NCBI GenBank assembly: GCA_902495245.1
Contig: CABUWI010000002.1
Coordinates: forward strand, 186,001 to 250,000
DNA length: 64,000 nucleotides
Direction of reading: 5' to 3'
Source of the DNA: an uncultured Porphyromonadaceae bacterium
Lineage (GTDB): Bacteria; Bacteroidota; Bacteroidia; Bacteroidales; Muribaculaceae
The notes under the pieces are model-generated. The model did not search any database, was not told the origin of the DNA, and saw only the letters and a list, made by a program, of their open reading frames with translations. Shown here in pieces: positions 8,765-17,313 of this stretch. The position numbers and the translations under genes were made by a program. Every line of letters starts with the position of its first letter. Positions within the stretch are counted from its first letter, which is position 1.

Positions 8765-10564
8765 ATGCAGCAAATCAGAAACATCGCCATAATCGCACAC
8801 GTTGACCACGGCAAGACTACCGTGGTGGACAAGATGCTTATGGCCGGACACCTCTTCCGCGACAATCAGACCGCCGGCGAACTTATTCTCGACAACAACG
8901 ACCTTGAGCGCGAACGAGGCATAACAATCCTGTCCAAAAATGTTTCTATCAACTATAAGGGTTATAAAATCAACATCATCGACACTCCGGGACACGCCGA
9001 CTTCGGCGGCGAGGTGGAGCGCGTGCTGAACATGGCCGACGGCTGCCTGCTGCTGGTCGACGCATTCGAGGGACCGATGCCCCAGACGCGCTTCGTGCTC
9101 GAAAAGGCCATTCAGATGGGTCTGAAGCCGGTGGTGGTCATCAACAAGGTAGACAAGCCGAACTGCCGCCCCGACGAGGTGCAGGAAATGGTGTTCGACC
9201 TGATGTTCAGCCTCAACGCAACGGAGGAGCAGCTTGACTTCCCGACCATCTACGGTTCGGCCAAGCAGGGCTGGATGAGCACCGACTGGCGTAAGCCGAC
9301 CGACAATATCCTGCCGCTGCTCGACGCCATCATCGAGTATATTCCGGAGCCGACAACTTATGAGGGTGCATCGCAGATGCTCATCACGTCGCTCGACTTT
9401 TCGAGCTATGTTGGCCGTATCGCCGTGGGCCGCGTGCACCGCGGCACGCTGCGCGAAGGCCAGGACGTGGTGCTGCTCAAAAAAGACGGTTCGGCCGTGA
9501 AACAGCGCATCAAGGAGCTTCACACCTTCGAGGGCATGGGCCGCAAGAAGGTGAGCGAGGTGAAGTCGGGCGACATCTGCGCCCTGGTCGGCATCGAGAA
9601 CTTTGAAATCGGCGACACGGTGGCCGACCCGGCCGTGCCCGAGGCACTGCCGCGCATCGCCATCGACGAGCCGACCATGTCGATGACGTTCACAATCAAC
9701 GACTCGCCTTTCTTCGGCAAGGACGGCAAGTATGTTACGTCGCGCCACATCGGCGACCGCCTCACCCGCGAACTTGACCGCAACCTGGCGCTGCGCGTCG
9801 AGAAGGCCGACCATGAGGACGTCTGGACCGTGTTCGGCCGCGGCGTGCTCCACCTGTCGGTGCTCATCGAGACCATGCGCCGCGAGGACTACGAGCTGCA
9901 GGTGGGTCAGCCGCAGGTTATCGTCAAGGAGATTGACGGTCAGAAGTGCGAGCCCATAGAGCTGCTGACCATCAACGTAACCGAAGAATATTCGAGCAAG
10001 ATAATCGACATGGTAACTCGCCGCAAGGGCGAGATGGTGTCGATGAACGCGCAGGGCACCGACCGCGTGCACATGGAGTTTCACATTCCCTCACGCGGCA
10101 TCATCGGCCTGCGCAACAACGTGCTCACGGCGTCGGCCGGCGAGGCCATCATGGCCCACCGTTTCCTGGAATATCAGCCGTGGAAGGGCGACATCGAGCG
10201 CCGCACCAACGGCTCGCTCATAGCCATGGAGGGAGGCACGGCCTATGCCTATGCCATCGACAAACTGCAAGACCGCGGCCGCTTCTTCATCTTCCCGCAG
10301 GAGGAGGTTTATGCCGGTCAGGTCGTCGGCGAGAACGCCAAAGACAACGACATCGTCGTGAACGTTACGAAATCGAAAAAGCTGACCAACATGCGAGCCA
10401 GCGGCGCCGACGACAAGGCGCGCATCGTGCCGCCCGTGGTCTTCTCGCTCGAGGAAGCGCTGGAATATATCAAGGAAGACGAATATGTGGAGGTTACGCC
10501 CCACCATATCCGCCTGCGCAAAATCATTCTCGACGAGACCGAGCGCAAGCGCGCCAACCGCTGA
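8765..10564 (+). CDS. typA: Ribosome-associated GTPase TypA/BipA
   Basis: The 599-residue translational GTPase binds 70S ribosomes and supports 50S assembly and stress adaptation. G1 is AHVDHGKTT at about 10-18, the switch II motif is DTPGHADFGGE, and NKVD and GSAKQGW mark the nucleotide-specificity loops. Domain II, two EF-G-like domains and the C-terminal domain unique to BipA (MRASGADDKARIVPP, then ECVE-type LEEALEYI) follow. Length is the family norm. It stands alone behind its own promoter. Its last 41 bp overlap the 3' end of a glycosyltransferase gene on the other strand. Confidence 0.97.
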   Translation: MQQIRNIAIIAHVDHGKTTVVDKMLMAGHLFRDNQTAGELILDNNDLERERGITILSKNVSINYKGYKINIIDTPGHADFGGEVERVLNMADGCLLLVDAFEGPMPQTRFVLEKAIQMGLKPVVVINKVDKPNCRPDEVQEMVFDLMFSLNATEEQLDFPTIYGSAKQGWMSTDWRKPTDNILPLLDAIIEYIPEPTTYEGASQMLITSLDFSSYVGRIAVGRVHRGTLREGQDVVLLKKDGSAVKQRIKELHTFEGMGRKKVSEVKSGDICALVGIENFEIGDTVADPAVPEALPRIAIDEPTMSMTFTINDSPFFGKDGKYVTSRHIGDRLTRELDRNLALRVEKADHEDVWTVFGRGVLHLSVLIETMRREDYELQVGQPQVIVKEIDGQKCEPIELLTINVTEEYSSKIIDMVTRRKGEMVSMNAQGTDRVHMEFHIPSRGIIGLRNNVLTASAGEAIMAHRFLEYQPWKGDIERRTNGSLIAMEGGTAYAYAIDKLQDRGRFFIFPQEEVYAGQVVGENAKDNDIVVNVTKSKKLTNMRASGADDKARIVPPVVFSLEEALEYIKEDEYVEVTPHHIRLRKIILDETERKRANR

Positions 10565-11420
10565 GCCGGGCCAGCTCTGCCACTCCCCGGCCGCCAAGAG
10601 CGACGTAGCGCGCAATCAGCTTCATTTTGAAATTCTTCAGCAGGGGCATCGCGAGTTCGCGGTGCCCCTCGCGCATGTACATGCCCGCCAGAATGGCCCT
10701 GCGCCAGTCAATCAGCCCGGCATAGCGGCTTCCGGCCAATGCGCGCTCGCAGGCATCGAGCGCACGCTCCCACTCTCCGGCCTTGTCGCTGAACTTCGTG
10801 CCGGTTATGCTCTCGGCCTGCGCAAAAGCCACAGGTGGATGCTCAAGGCTGATATTCCGCACAGCGCTCGTATTATATAGCAATCTAACACCAAGTTCAT
10901 AATCGTCCCACACTTTGAGGTTGCACGGCCACCCTCCGATGTTACGGATAAATGCCGCAGACACAACAAATCGTAACGTACATAGTATTGCATGAAAGAT
11001 GTGGTTGAACAGAGGGTCGCCGCGGCGAAAAGCCTTGAGCGTCCGGCGGCCGCTCAGATCAACGAGCTCCATGTCGAAGGCAACGATTGGAGGCGGATTC
11101 TCGCCGGCGAGGGCGGCAGAGACCTGCTCGACGTGGCGCGGCGGCATGTAGTCGTCGCTGTCAAAGAACATTACGTAGTCAGACTCAACCAGTGCCAGTC
11201 CGGCATTGCGAGCGGCTGCCGCGCCGGGCGTTGCGCAACTGATGACTTCGACATTATCTCGGCCGGCAGCCCAGCCGTCAAGCACCGCACGAGTGCCGTC
11301 GGTCGAATTGTTATCCACCAGAATCACCTTGTCGGGCGCTAACGTCTGCGCCGCAACCGAATCAAGCGTGCGCTTTACAAGATGCTCGCGGTTATAGACG
11401 GGAATGACAACGCTAATCAT
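10524..11420 (-). CDS. GT2-family glycosyltransferase
   Basis: The 298-residue protein begins MISVVIPVYNREHLVKRTLD, has the nucleotide-sugar signature VDNNSTDGT at 35-43 and a metal-binding DSDD at 87-90. This is a GT-A fold family 2 enzyme that moves a sugar from a nucleotide donor; the acceptor cannot be told, with LPS or surface glycan as the likeliest. The start overlaps the end of rlmN by 8 bp, so the two are cotranscribed and probably translationally coupled. The last 13 codons run antisense through the end of typA, with no terminator between the convergent genes. Confidence 0.88.
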   Translation of the reverse strand: MISVVIPVYNREHLVKRTLDSVAAQTLAPDKVILVDNNSTDGTRAVLDGWAAGRDNVEVISCATPGAAAARNAGLALVESDYVMFFDSDDYMPPRHVEQVSAALAGENPPPIVAFDMELVDLSGRRTLKAFRRGDPLFNHIFHAILCTLRFVVSAAFIRNIGGWPCNLKVWDDYELGVRLLYNTSAVRNISLEHPPVAFAQAESITGTKFSDKAGEWERALDACERALAGSRYAGLIDWRRAILAGMYMREGHRELAMPLLKNFKMKLIARYVALGGRGVAELARLSGWRACARSRRE

Positions 11421-12441
11421 CGGCGGGGTGCTCTTTGCCGGCGAGCATGCCGCAGGCGGCTTCGATATCTTCGCCGCGGCTGGCGCGGATTGTCGCGGTA
11501 ACGCCCAGCGAGTTCAGGCGGTCGCGAAAGGCGGTCATGGTCGCCTCAGAGGCCGTGCGCAGGTCGCTGCCGGGCAGCGAGTGATAGCGGATAAGGTTGA
11601 CTCGGCAGTTCGTGCCGCGCACCAGCCGCGCCAGCGCGTCGGCATGGCGCATGTCGTCGTTCTGTCCGCGCCACATGATATATTCCACCGTCAGACGCCG
11701 CTGACCCGCAAAATCATAGTTACGCAACAGGGCCATCACTTCGGCCACGGGCCATGCGTTCTCGACGGGCATCAGCCCCGCGCGCTCGGCAGCAAAAGGC
11801 GAATGGACGCTGATGGCCACATGCACCTTCGTTTCGTCAAGCAGTCGCTTGAGCTCGGCCATCTTGCCGATCGACGACACCGTGATGCGCTTCGGACTCC
11901 ATGCCAGACCCCACGGAGCCGTGAGCACCTCGATTGCGTCGAGCACCGCCGGCAGATTGTCCATCGGCTCGCCCATGCCCATAAACACGATGTTGGTCAG
12001 TTTCTCCGAGTCGGGAATCGACAGAATCTGATTGAGAATGTCAGACGGCTCCAGATTGCCGTGGAAGCCCTGACGACCGGTCATGCAGAACTTGCAACCC
12101 ATCTTGCAGCCCGCCTGCGACGACACGCAGAGCGTGGCGCGGTCATGATCTGGGATATACACGGCCTCGACGTCGCGGCCGCCCTTGCCCTCGAAGAGGC
12201 ACTTCACCGTGCCGTCCGTGCTCCGCGCCTCGGCCTTGGGCTCCGTGAGCCCGACGCAGTAGCTGCGGTTCAGGGCCTCGCGCCCGCGCAGCGAAATCTC
12301 GGTCATCTCGTCTATCGACTTCGCGCGGTTGACATATAGACGTCGGGCAATCTGTTTGGCCGCAAAAGGCGGCAGTCCGCACTCGGCCGCAACCTCGCGC
12401 AGCCGGCCGAGCGTCATTCCAATCAGTTTCTTCTTCTCCAT
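11413..12441 (-). CDS. rlmN: Dual-specificity RNA methyltransferase RlmN
   Basis: The 342-residue radical-SAM enzyme methylates C2 of adenine 2503 in 23S rRNA and A37 in some tRNAs. The iron-sulfur motif CX3CX2C is C112, C116 and C119 (CKMGCKFCMTGRQG). GMGEPMDN is the SAM-binding GGE-like motif and the C-terminal GEDIEAACGM holds the second catalytic cysteine. I placed the start at MEKKKLIGM because a longer version would overlap the promoter. The -7 box ends only 6 bp before this ATG, so the mRNA is nearly leaderless. It is followed by a glycosyltransferase in the same operon. Confidence 0.95.
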   Translation of the reverse strand: MEKKKLIGMTLGRLREVAAECGLPPFAAKQIARRLYVNRAKSIDEMTEISLRGREALNRSYCVGLTEPKAEARSTDGTVKCLFEGKGGRDVEAVYIPDHDRATLCVSSQAGCKMGCKFCMTGRQGFHGNLEPSDILNQILSIPDSEKLTNIVFMGMGEPMDNLPAVLDAIEVLTAPWGLAWSPKRITVSSIGKMAELKRLLDETKVHVAISVHSPFAAERAGLMPVENAWPVAEVMALLRNYDFAGQRRLTVEYIMWRGQNDDMRHADALARLVRGTNCRVNLIRYHSLPGSDLRTASEATMTAFRDRLNSLGVTATIRASRGEDIEAACGMLAGKEHPADD

Positions 12442-12447
12442 ATTCGG

Positions 12448-12455
12448 CAAATGTA
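12448..12455 (-). promoter_or_regulatory. -7 box of rlmN
   Basis: On the minus strand TACATTTG fits TAnnTTTG and ends 6 bp before the rlmN ATG. It is back to back with the box of the phosphatase gene, so one short region of 44 bp drives both directions. Confidence 0.5.
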
Positions 12456-12467
12456 CAAATTTTTTCG

Positions 12468-12475
12468 TAATTTTG
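12468..12475 (+). promoter_or_regulatory. -7 box of the phosphatase operon
   Basis: TAATTTTG ends 10 bp before the ATG at 12486, predicting an mRNA leader of only a few nucleotides. Confidence 0.55.
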
Positions 12476-12485
12476 CGGAACAATT

Positions 12486-12953
12486 ATGGAGAAATACAAA
12501 ATACTTTTTGTGTGCCTCGGCAATATTTGCCGCAGCCCGGCCGCCGAAGCGATGTTTAACGGAGTCATCAGCCGCCACGGCGCGACCGACCGTTTTGAGA
12601 CCGACTCGGCGGGCACCATTGCCTGCCACGCGGGCCAGCAGCCCGACAAGCGCATGCGTGTCCATGCAGCTCAGCGCGGCATTGCGCTGAACCACGTGTG
12701 CCGCAAAATCCAGCCTGAAGATTTCGAAAACTTCGACCTCATCATCGGCATGGACGCCGCCAATCTGCGCGACCTGCGCGCAATGGCTCCGAGCGTCGAA
12801 GCCGCCCGCAAAATCCACGCAATGGCCGAATTCTTCCCGGCCGGCTGCCGCTATGACCACGTGCCCGACCCCTACTATGAGGGCGCCGAAGGGTTCGAAC
12901 TTGTGCTCGACCTGCTGACCGACGCCTGCGAAAACCTGTACCGTGGGCTTTGA
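12486..12953 (+). CDS. Low-molecular-weight protein-tyrosine phosphatase
   Basis: The 155-residue cytoplasmic enzyme has the P-loop CX5R as C10-LGNIC-R16-S and the general acid in the DPYYEG motif at D128. These are the complete catalytic residues of the LMW-PTP/arsenate reductase fold; the DPYY tail favours phosphotyrosine phosphatase over ArsC. In this phylum such enzymes are usually lone and substrates unknown; where they sit with capsule genes they act on a tyrosine kinase, which is not present here. Its end overlaps the GTG of the next gene by 11 bp. Confidence 0.92.
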   Translation: MEKYKILFVCLGNICRSPAAEAMFNGVISRHGATDRFETDSAGTIACHAGQQPDKRMRVHAAQRGIALNHVCRKIQPEDFENFDLIIGMDAANLRDLRAMAPSVEAARKIHAMAEFFPAGCRYDHVPDPYYEGAEGFELVLDLLTDACENLYRGL

Positions 12954-14124
12954 ACTGACACTTGCCCGCCGCCTCTCGTGGAAAGCCGAGGGACGCCGCC
13001 ACGCCTCGGCCGCCGTCGGCGTCGCCGTGGCCGGCGTCGCGCTCTCCGTGGCCGTCATGCTCCTGTCGGTGGCCGTGATGCTCGGCTTCAAAGGTGAAGT
13101 TACAAAAAGGATTCTGGCGCTCGACGACGCCATAACCATCACCGGCTACTCTGACGACAACACTCCGGCGTCATTCAACCCCGCCGAGGTGCTCGACGCC
13201 GTCGACCTTCCGGCCGGCGCCCGCACAACCGTGCACACCTCCATTCCGGCCATTCTCAAGACGCCCGACGACTTCATGGGGCTACAGTTAGAGAGCCGCC
13301 CCGGCGATGATGCTCCGGCCGATTCGGTGATTGTCATTTCCCGGTCGACGGCCCGCAAGCTACGGTTGGCCGAAGGCGACCGCGTGGCGGCCTACTTCTT
13401 CACCGACGGCCGATTGCGCACGCGCGCGCTCACCGTGGGGAGTCCCTACTCTTCGGGCTTCGCCGAACACGACGACGCCATCGCCTACTGCTCGCCCCGG
13501 CTGCCCGAACAGCTGCTGGGTCTCGCGCCGGGCCACGCCCACTCGCTCGGCATCACAGGACTCGAACCCGACCACATCGAGCCCCTCGCCAGCCGGATTT
13601 ACTCTGAACTTCTCAACGCATTCTACGAGGGTAAACTGACGGCAGCCTACGGCATCTCGACCATATTTCAGACCCGGGGCTCGTTCTTTTCATGGCTCGG
13701 GCTGCTCGACACCAACGTCGTGGTCATCATCGTGCTCATGAGCCTCGTGTCGGGCTTCACGCTCATCAGCTCGCTCTTCATAATCATTCTTGAACGCGTG
13801 CGCACAATCGGCCTGCTCAAGGCCCTCGGCGCCACCAACCGCCAGATTCGCCGCACATTCATGTTCATGGCCGAGCGCCTCGTAATTCGCGGTCTCGTCA
13901 TCGGCAACGCCATAGGCATCGGCCTTGTGTGGCTGCAGTCGACAACTCACATTCTGCCGCTCGACCAGGCTTCATACTACGTCGACTTCGTGCCGGTAAC
14001 GTTCTCGCCCATAGCGATAATCGCGCTCAACGCCGGCGCGCTGGGCCTGAGCTGGCTCGTGCTCATGCTCCCCGCCATCATCATTGCCCGCATCTCGCCC
14101 GCCACGACCATGCGCTACGACTGA
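12943..14124 (+). CDS. FtsX/LolE-like ABC transporter permease
   Basis: The 393-residue inner-membrane protein starts with GTG at 12943, inside the end of the phosphatase gene. It has one membrane span near 23-47, a long periplasmic region, and three spans after residue 245 (LLDTNVVVIIVLMSLVSGFT onward), the MacB/FtsX permease layout. ERVRTIGLLKALGATNRQIR is the cytoplasmic coupling helix signature that meets the ATPase. The overall form fits LolC/LolE, which releases outer-membrane lipoproteins. No ATPase (LolD) is nearby. Its end overlaps the convergent folA by 10 bp. Confidence 0.88.
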   Translation: MGFELTLARRLSWKAEGRRHASAAVGVAVAGVALSVAVMLLSVAVMLGFKGEVTKRILALDDAITITGYSDDNTPASFNPAEVLDAVDLPAGARTTVHTSIPAILKTPDDFMGLQLESRPGDDAPADSVIVISRSTARKLRLAEGDRVAAYFFTDGRLRTRALTVGSPYSSGFAEHDDAIAYCSPRLPEQLLGLAPGHAHSLGITGLEPDHIEPLASRIYSELLNAFYEGKLTAAYGISTIFQTRGSFFSWLGLLDTNVVVIIVLMSLVSGFTLISSLFIIILERVRTIGLLKALGATNRQIRRTFMFMAERLVIRGLVIGNAIGIGLVWLQSTTHILPLDQASYYVDFVPVTFSPIAIIALNAGALGLSWLVLMLPAIIIARISPATTMRYD

Positions 14125-14600
14125 AGCCTGTGGGCCACGAACCTGTAGCGCGGCTCGGTCTCAATCTGCCATTCGCCGGCCTCCGTCTCCTTTGCCTCAA
14201 ACGGCGGGAAGAACGTGTCGGCATCGGCCACATCGGCGTCAATCTCGGTGAGCATCAGGCAGTCGGCCAGCGGCATGAACTCCGCATAAATCTGACCGCC
14301 GCCAATGACGAACACCTCGTCGACATCGCCACACGCCGCCAGCGCCTCGGCCGGCGACGCATAGACCTCGGCCCCCGCGGGCGCATAATCGCCGCGACGG
14401 CTGATGACGATGTTGCGCCGCCCCGGCAGCGGCCCCTTCGGGAACGACTCGAACGTCTTGCGCCCCATGATGATCGGGTGGCCCATGGTCAGCTGTTTGA
14501 ACCGGCGCAAGTCGGCCGAAATGTGAAACAGCAGGTCGCCGTTGCGCCCGATGGCGCCGTTGCGGCAAACCGCCGCTATTAAATTTACTTTAGGTTTCAT
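14115..14600 (-). CDS. folA: Dihydrofolate reductase
   Basis: The 161-residue enzyme reduces dihydrofolate with NADPH, feeding thymidylate and purine synthesis. Seen motifs are NLIAAVCRNGAIGRNGDLLF at the N-terminus, MGRKTFESFP (NADPH and folate site) and VIGGGQIYAEF. Where E. coli has Trp22 in the 'LPW' loop, this protein has Leu-Leu-Phe, within the range seen in the family. It lies 15 bp downstream of the regulator gene at 16187 and is probably read from it. No thyA is adjacent. Confidence 0.95.
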   Translation of the reverse strand: MKPKVNLIAAVCRNGAIGRNGDLLFHISADLRRFKQLTMGHPIIMGRKTFESFPKGPLPGRRNIVISRRGDYAPAGAEVYASPAEALAACGDVDEVFVIGGGQIYAEFMPLADCLMLTEIDADVADADTFFPPFEAKETEAGEWQIETEPRYRFVAHRLQS

Positions 14601-14615
14601 AGCTTAATATACCTG

Positions 14616-16187
14616 TCAGTCCGTGAGGGACTTGATGAACTCGTTGAGGTCGACCGAGCGGTCGAGGCCGAGGCGGCGACGCAGACGGTAGCGGGCCGTG
14701 TTGACGCTCTGACGGCTCATGCCTAAATATGCGGCAGTCTCTTCCGAGCCATAGCCCATGTAAATCATCATGCAGAGCAATTCGTCGTGGACTGTTATCT
14801 TCGGATACTTCTGCCGCAGCGCAGGACAGAAGCCGGGATATCTTGCCTCGAACACCTGCCTGAAATGCCTGATGTCGTGCACGGTGTTAAGAGTCGGGTC
14901 ATTGAGAGTATCGGTCTTGCCGACCTGCTGCAAAGCCAGTTCGGAGCGCAGCACGTCGTTGTGGCCGAGAATCTCGTCGCGATGTCGGGTCAGCGACATG
15001 ACGTCGCTGTCAAGCCTCTGTTTGGCGCGCCGCAAACGGCGATAGCGGCGCACAATCACCACGATTGCGCCGCCAACGAGCAATACGGCCAAAGTGGCGG
15101 CGAGCATCACCACACGCACATGCTCGCGCGCGGCCTCGAGCCGGCTGTGAAGCAGTTTGGTTTCAAGCTCGGCCGATTGCATCTGATATTGCGCCCTGGC
15201 TCCGGCCAGGCTTTCGTTCATGGCCTGCGCGAAGACGGAGTCGGTGGCCGCCTCCATTTCGGGATATAGGGCAATCATTTTCTGCCCCATGCCCAGCTTC
15301 GCATATATCTGCATCAGCCCTTTAATGGCGATGCCATAGTATTCAGGGTCGCCCTGCGCGCGCAGTTCGGCTGTGGCCTGCTCCATCATCGGGAGTCCGG
15401 CGGCGGAATCTCCGAGCAGACATTTGCCAAGACCCAGAGAGAAACGCGCCATTGCCGTGTCGCTCTCGTCGCCAATCGGTCCGAGAGCGTTTTCAATGAG
15501 TGCGACAGCGTGAGCCACCGTGTCGCGCTCATGCTGATAGCCATGAATCAGATATATGCCCTTCTCGGCATTGACCCATGCGCGCAGAAAATCTTTGTCG
15601 GCATTAGTCTCGCGGCCGTCGACCGAGCCGAGAGCCCTGTCATAGCAGATTATGGCCGAGTCGGGGCGGCCGAGCTCGTCGAAGAAATCGGCGCGAAACA
15701 TATAGAGGTCGGTCAGAAACGCATCGCCGCGACGGCGGCTTTGGGCCATGGCGCTGTCGTTGTAGGCCAGCGCCTCGTCAAGCGCGCCGAGGCGCTGCCA
15801 AAGCAGGGCGATATCGCCGTAGAGTTTCACCGGCCCGGTGTTCAGCGAATCAAACGGCGCCGAGAGCATCGAGTCGAGAGCCTCCATGTAGCAGCGCATC
15901 GCGTCGTCAAACCGCCCCTGGGCCATCTTGAACATGCCCATCTGTTCAAGCACGGCAACCGGGTCTTCGTCCGACTCGCCACGGCGCACACGGTCAACGG
16001 CCTCTTGCTGCACGGCAATGCACGAATCAAGCGGCGCCCCCTGGTCGTGCAGGCGCCACGCCACATTGGTCAGCGACGTGCTGTCATTGGCATATTCGCG
16101 CCTTGAACCGCCGTCCGCTCCGCCGCCGCACCCGGCAAGCACGAGCATTACGCAACAGCTAAAAAGGCTCAATAGAATTCTTTTCAT
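14616..16187 (-). CDS. Membrane-spanning lipoprotein regulator with TPR sensor and LuxR-like HTH
   Basis: The 523-residue protein begins with a lipoprotein signal (LVLAGC, Cys20). Residues about 30-340 are TPR-like helical pairs (ALAYNDSAMAQSRR, MARFSLGLGKCLLGDSAAGL). One membrane span lies near 357-379, then a basic coiled coil, and a C-terminal helix-turn-helix at about 460-510 (GSEETAAYLGMSRQSVNTAR). The layout predicts a periplasmic sensor and a cytoplasmic DNA-binding domain in one chain. The target is unknown; folA is directly downstream. A second protein of this plan is encoded at 50815-51798. A near-consensus -7 box (TAAATTCG, 16192-16199) ends 4 bp before the ATG. Confidence 0.85.
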   Translation of the reverse strand: MKRILLSLFSCCVMLVLAGCGGGADGGSRREYANDSTSLTNVAWRLHDQGAPLDSCIAVQQEAVDRVRRGESDEDPVAVLEQMGMFKMAQGRFDDAMRCYMEALDSMLSAPFDSLNTGPVKLYGDIALLWQRLGALDEALAYNDSAMAQSRRRGDAFLTDLYMFRADFFDELGRPDSAIICYDRALGSVDGRETNADKDFLRAWVNAEKGIYLIHGYQHERDTVAHAVALIENALGPIGDESDTAMARFSLGLGKCLLGDSAAGLPMMEQATAELRAQGDPEYYGIAIKGLMQIYAKLGMGQKMIALYPEMEAATDSVFAQAMNESLAGARAQYQMQSAELETKLLHSRLEAAREHVRVVMLAATLAVLLVGGAIVVIVRRYRRLRRAKQRLDSDVMSLTRHRDEILGHNDVLRSELALQQVGKTDTLNDPTLNTVHDIRHFRQVFEARYPGFCPALRQKYPKITVHDELLCMMIYMGYGSEETAAYLGMSRQSVNTARYRLRRRLGLDRSVDLNEFIKSLTD

Positions 16188-16229
16188 TACGCGAATTTAC
16201 TCATTTTTTCGGATTTGAGGAAATTTTCG

Positions 16230-16237
16230 TAATTTTG
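16230..16237 (+). promoter_or_regulatory. -7 box of the PAP2 gene, very close to the start codon
   Basis: TAATTTTG ends 5 bp before the GTG at 16243. With transcription normally starting about 5-8 nt after the box, the mRNA would be leaderless or nearly so. Confidence 0.5.
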
Positions 16238-16242
16238 CGGGC

Positions 16243-16977
16243 GTGAAACACGCATTGCTTATAATTTTAGCTTTTGTTTTAGGCTTTCAAGGGATTTATG
16301 CCGCTGACTCGACGGCCACCACGACCGACACCGTCCGCTTTGAAACGCGACAAATCATAGCCCCCGCGGCCATGATTACCGCCGGCGCGCTCTTTGTGGG
16401 CATCAAGCCGCTGAAACAGGCGCGCACTTGGGTCAACGAGAGCATCGGCATTCACCGCTGCGACCCGACGGACGACATTCTGCAGTATCTGCCCGCGGCG
16501 GGCTATCTGTTTCTTGACTTTGCGGGCGTAAAGTCGCGCAGGCCGTTCGTTGACCGCGTGATTGTCGGCGCCACGGCCACGATTCTGATGACGGCCGTTA
16601 CGCAAGGCACGAAACATCTTGTCAACGAGCGACGCCCCAGCGGCGGCAAACATTCGTTTCCGTCGGGCCATTCGGCCACGGCATTCATGGGCGCCGAACT
16701 GCTGCGTCAGGACTACGGCCCGTGGGTCGGCGCTGCAGGCTATGTCGTGGCGTCGGGTGTGGGCGTGATGCGCATTCTCAACGGTCGCCACTGGCTTAAC
16801 GATGTCGTTGCCGGTGCCGGCGTCGGCATTCTCTGCGCCAAGGCCGGAGAGTGGCTGCTGCCCTTCAACCGCCGCTGGCTGGGGCTGGACCGCCGTCGCG
16901 GCGAGGCCGCCGTAATTCTTCCGGCCTACAGCCCCGAAACGGGCACCCTGGCTCTCAGCGCCACCATCATATTCTAA
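16243..16977 (+). CDS. PAP2-family membrane-associated phosphatase
   Basis: The 244-residue protein has a signal peptide (about 1-20) and the three phosphatase motifs: KHLVNERRP at 124-132, PSGH at 140-143 and GRHWLND at 181-187 with the catalytic His. This is the PAP2/type 2 phosphatidic acid phosphatase fold, acting on a lipid phosphate or undecaprenyl pyrophosphate at the outer face of the inner membrane or in the periplasm; LpxE-like lipid A work is also possible. I chose the GTG at 16243 because only it keeps the signal peptide. The gene stands alone. Confidence 0.88.
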   Translation: MKHALLIILAFVLGFQGIYAADSTATTTDTVRFETRQIIAPAAMITAGALFVGIKPLKQARTWVNESIGIHRCDPTDDILQYLPAAGYLFLDFAGVKSRRPFVDRVIVGATATILMTAVTQGTKHLVNERRPSGGKHSFPSGHSATAFMGAELLRQDYGPWVGAAGYVVASGVGVMRILNGRHWLNDVVAGAGVGILCAKAGEWLLPFNRRWLGLDRRRGEAAVILPAYSPETGTLALSATIIF

Positions 16978-16982
16978 AAAAA

Positions 16983-17002
16983 GCCCGGCATTGCTGCCGG
17001 GC
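16983..17002 (-). terminator. Rho-independent terminator of the xerC-hpf operon
   Basis: An 8-bp perfect stem (GCCCGGCA/TGCCGGGC) with a 4-nt loop is followed on the minus strand by seven T. It lies 18 bp after the hpf stop. It could also stop the convergent PAP2 transcript. Confidence 0.8.
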
Positions 17003-17019
17003 CGGAAGTTGATTGCGGT

Positions 17020-17313
17020 TTACTTTTTGTCTTTGTATTTTTCGAGCTGAGGTTCGATTGCGGCGATTGCCAGGTCGACTGCCTCTTCGAAGGTGTCGGC
17101 AACCTTGGTTACCACAACCTCTTCGCGCTGCGGCATATAAATCTTGACCATCGCCTCTTTGTTACGCGCGGTTTCGGGCTTGATGAGGCGCAGATTGACG
17201 GCAGCCTCTGAAATTGCGGGATTCTTGCGTGTCAGCTTGTCTATTTTCTTGTTCACGAATGCTTCGAGAGCTGCGGACGATTCGAAGTGAATGGCTTGAA
17301 TTTTAGTTTCCAT
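17020..17313 (-). CDS. hpf: Ribosome hibernation-promoting factor, short form
   Basis: The 97-residue protein belongs to the HPF/YfiA family that binds the 30S subunit at the decoding centre and silences ribosomes in slow growth. METKIQAIHFESSAALEAFV and VVVTKVADTFEEAVDLAIAA match the beta-alpha-beta-beta-beta-alpha fold. It lacks the C-terminal dimerisation domain of long HPF. The start at 17313 has a strong AGGAGG site immediately upstream that lies inside the last codons of xerC; the two genes overlap by 11 bp. Confidence 0.92.
   Translation of the reverse strand: METKIQAIHFESSAALEAFVNKKIDKLTRKNPAISEAAVNLRLIKPETARNKEAMVKIYMPQREEVVVTKVADTFEEAVDLAIAAIEPQLEKYKDKK

Noticed and set aside
8639..10084. 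Long open frame of 481 codons antisense to typA
   Set aside because: It is a shadow of GC-rich codons: the protein is a His/Val/Ala/Arg-rich string without family motifs, and typA on the other strand is unmistakable.
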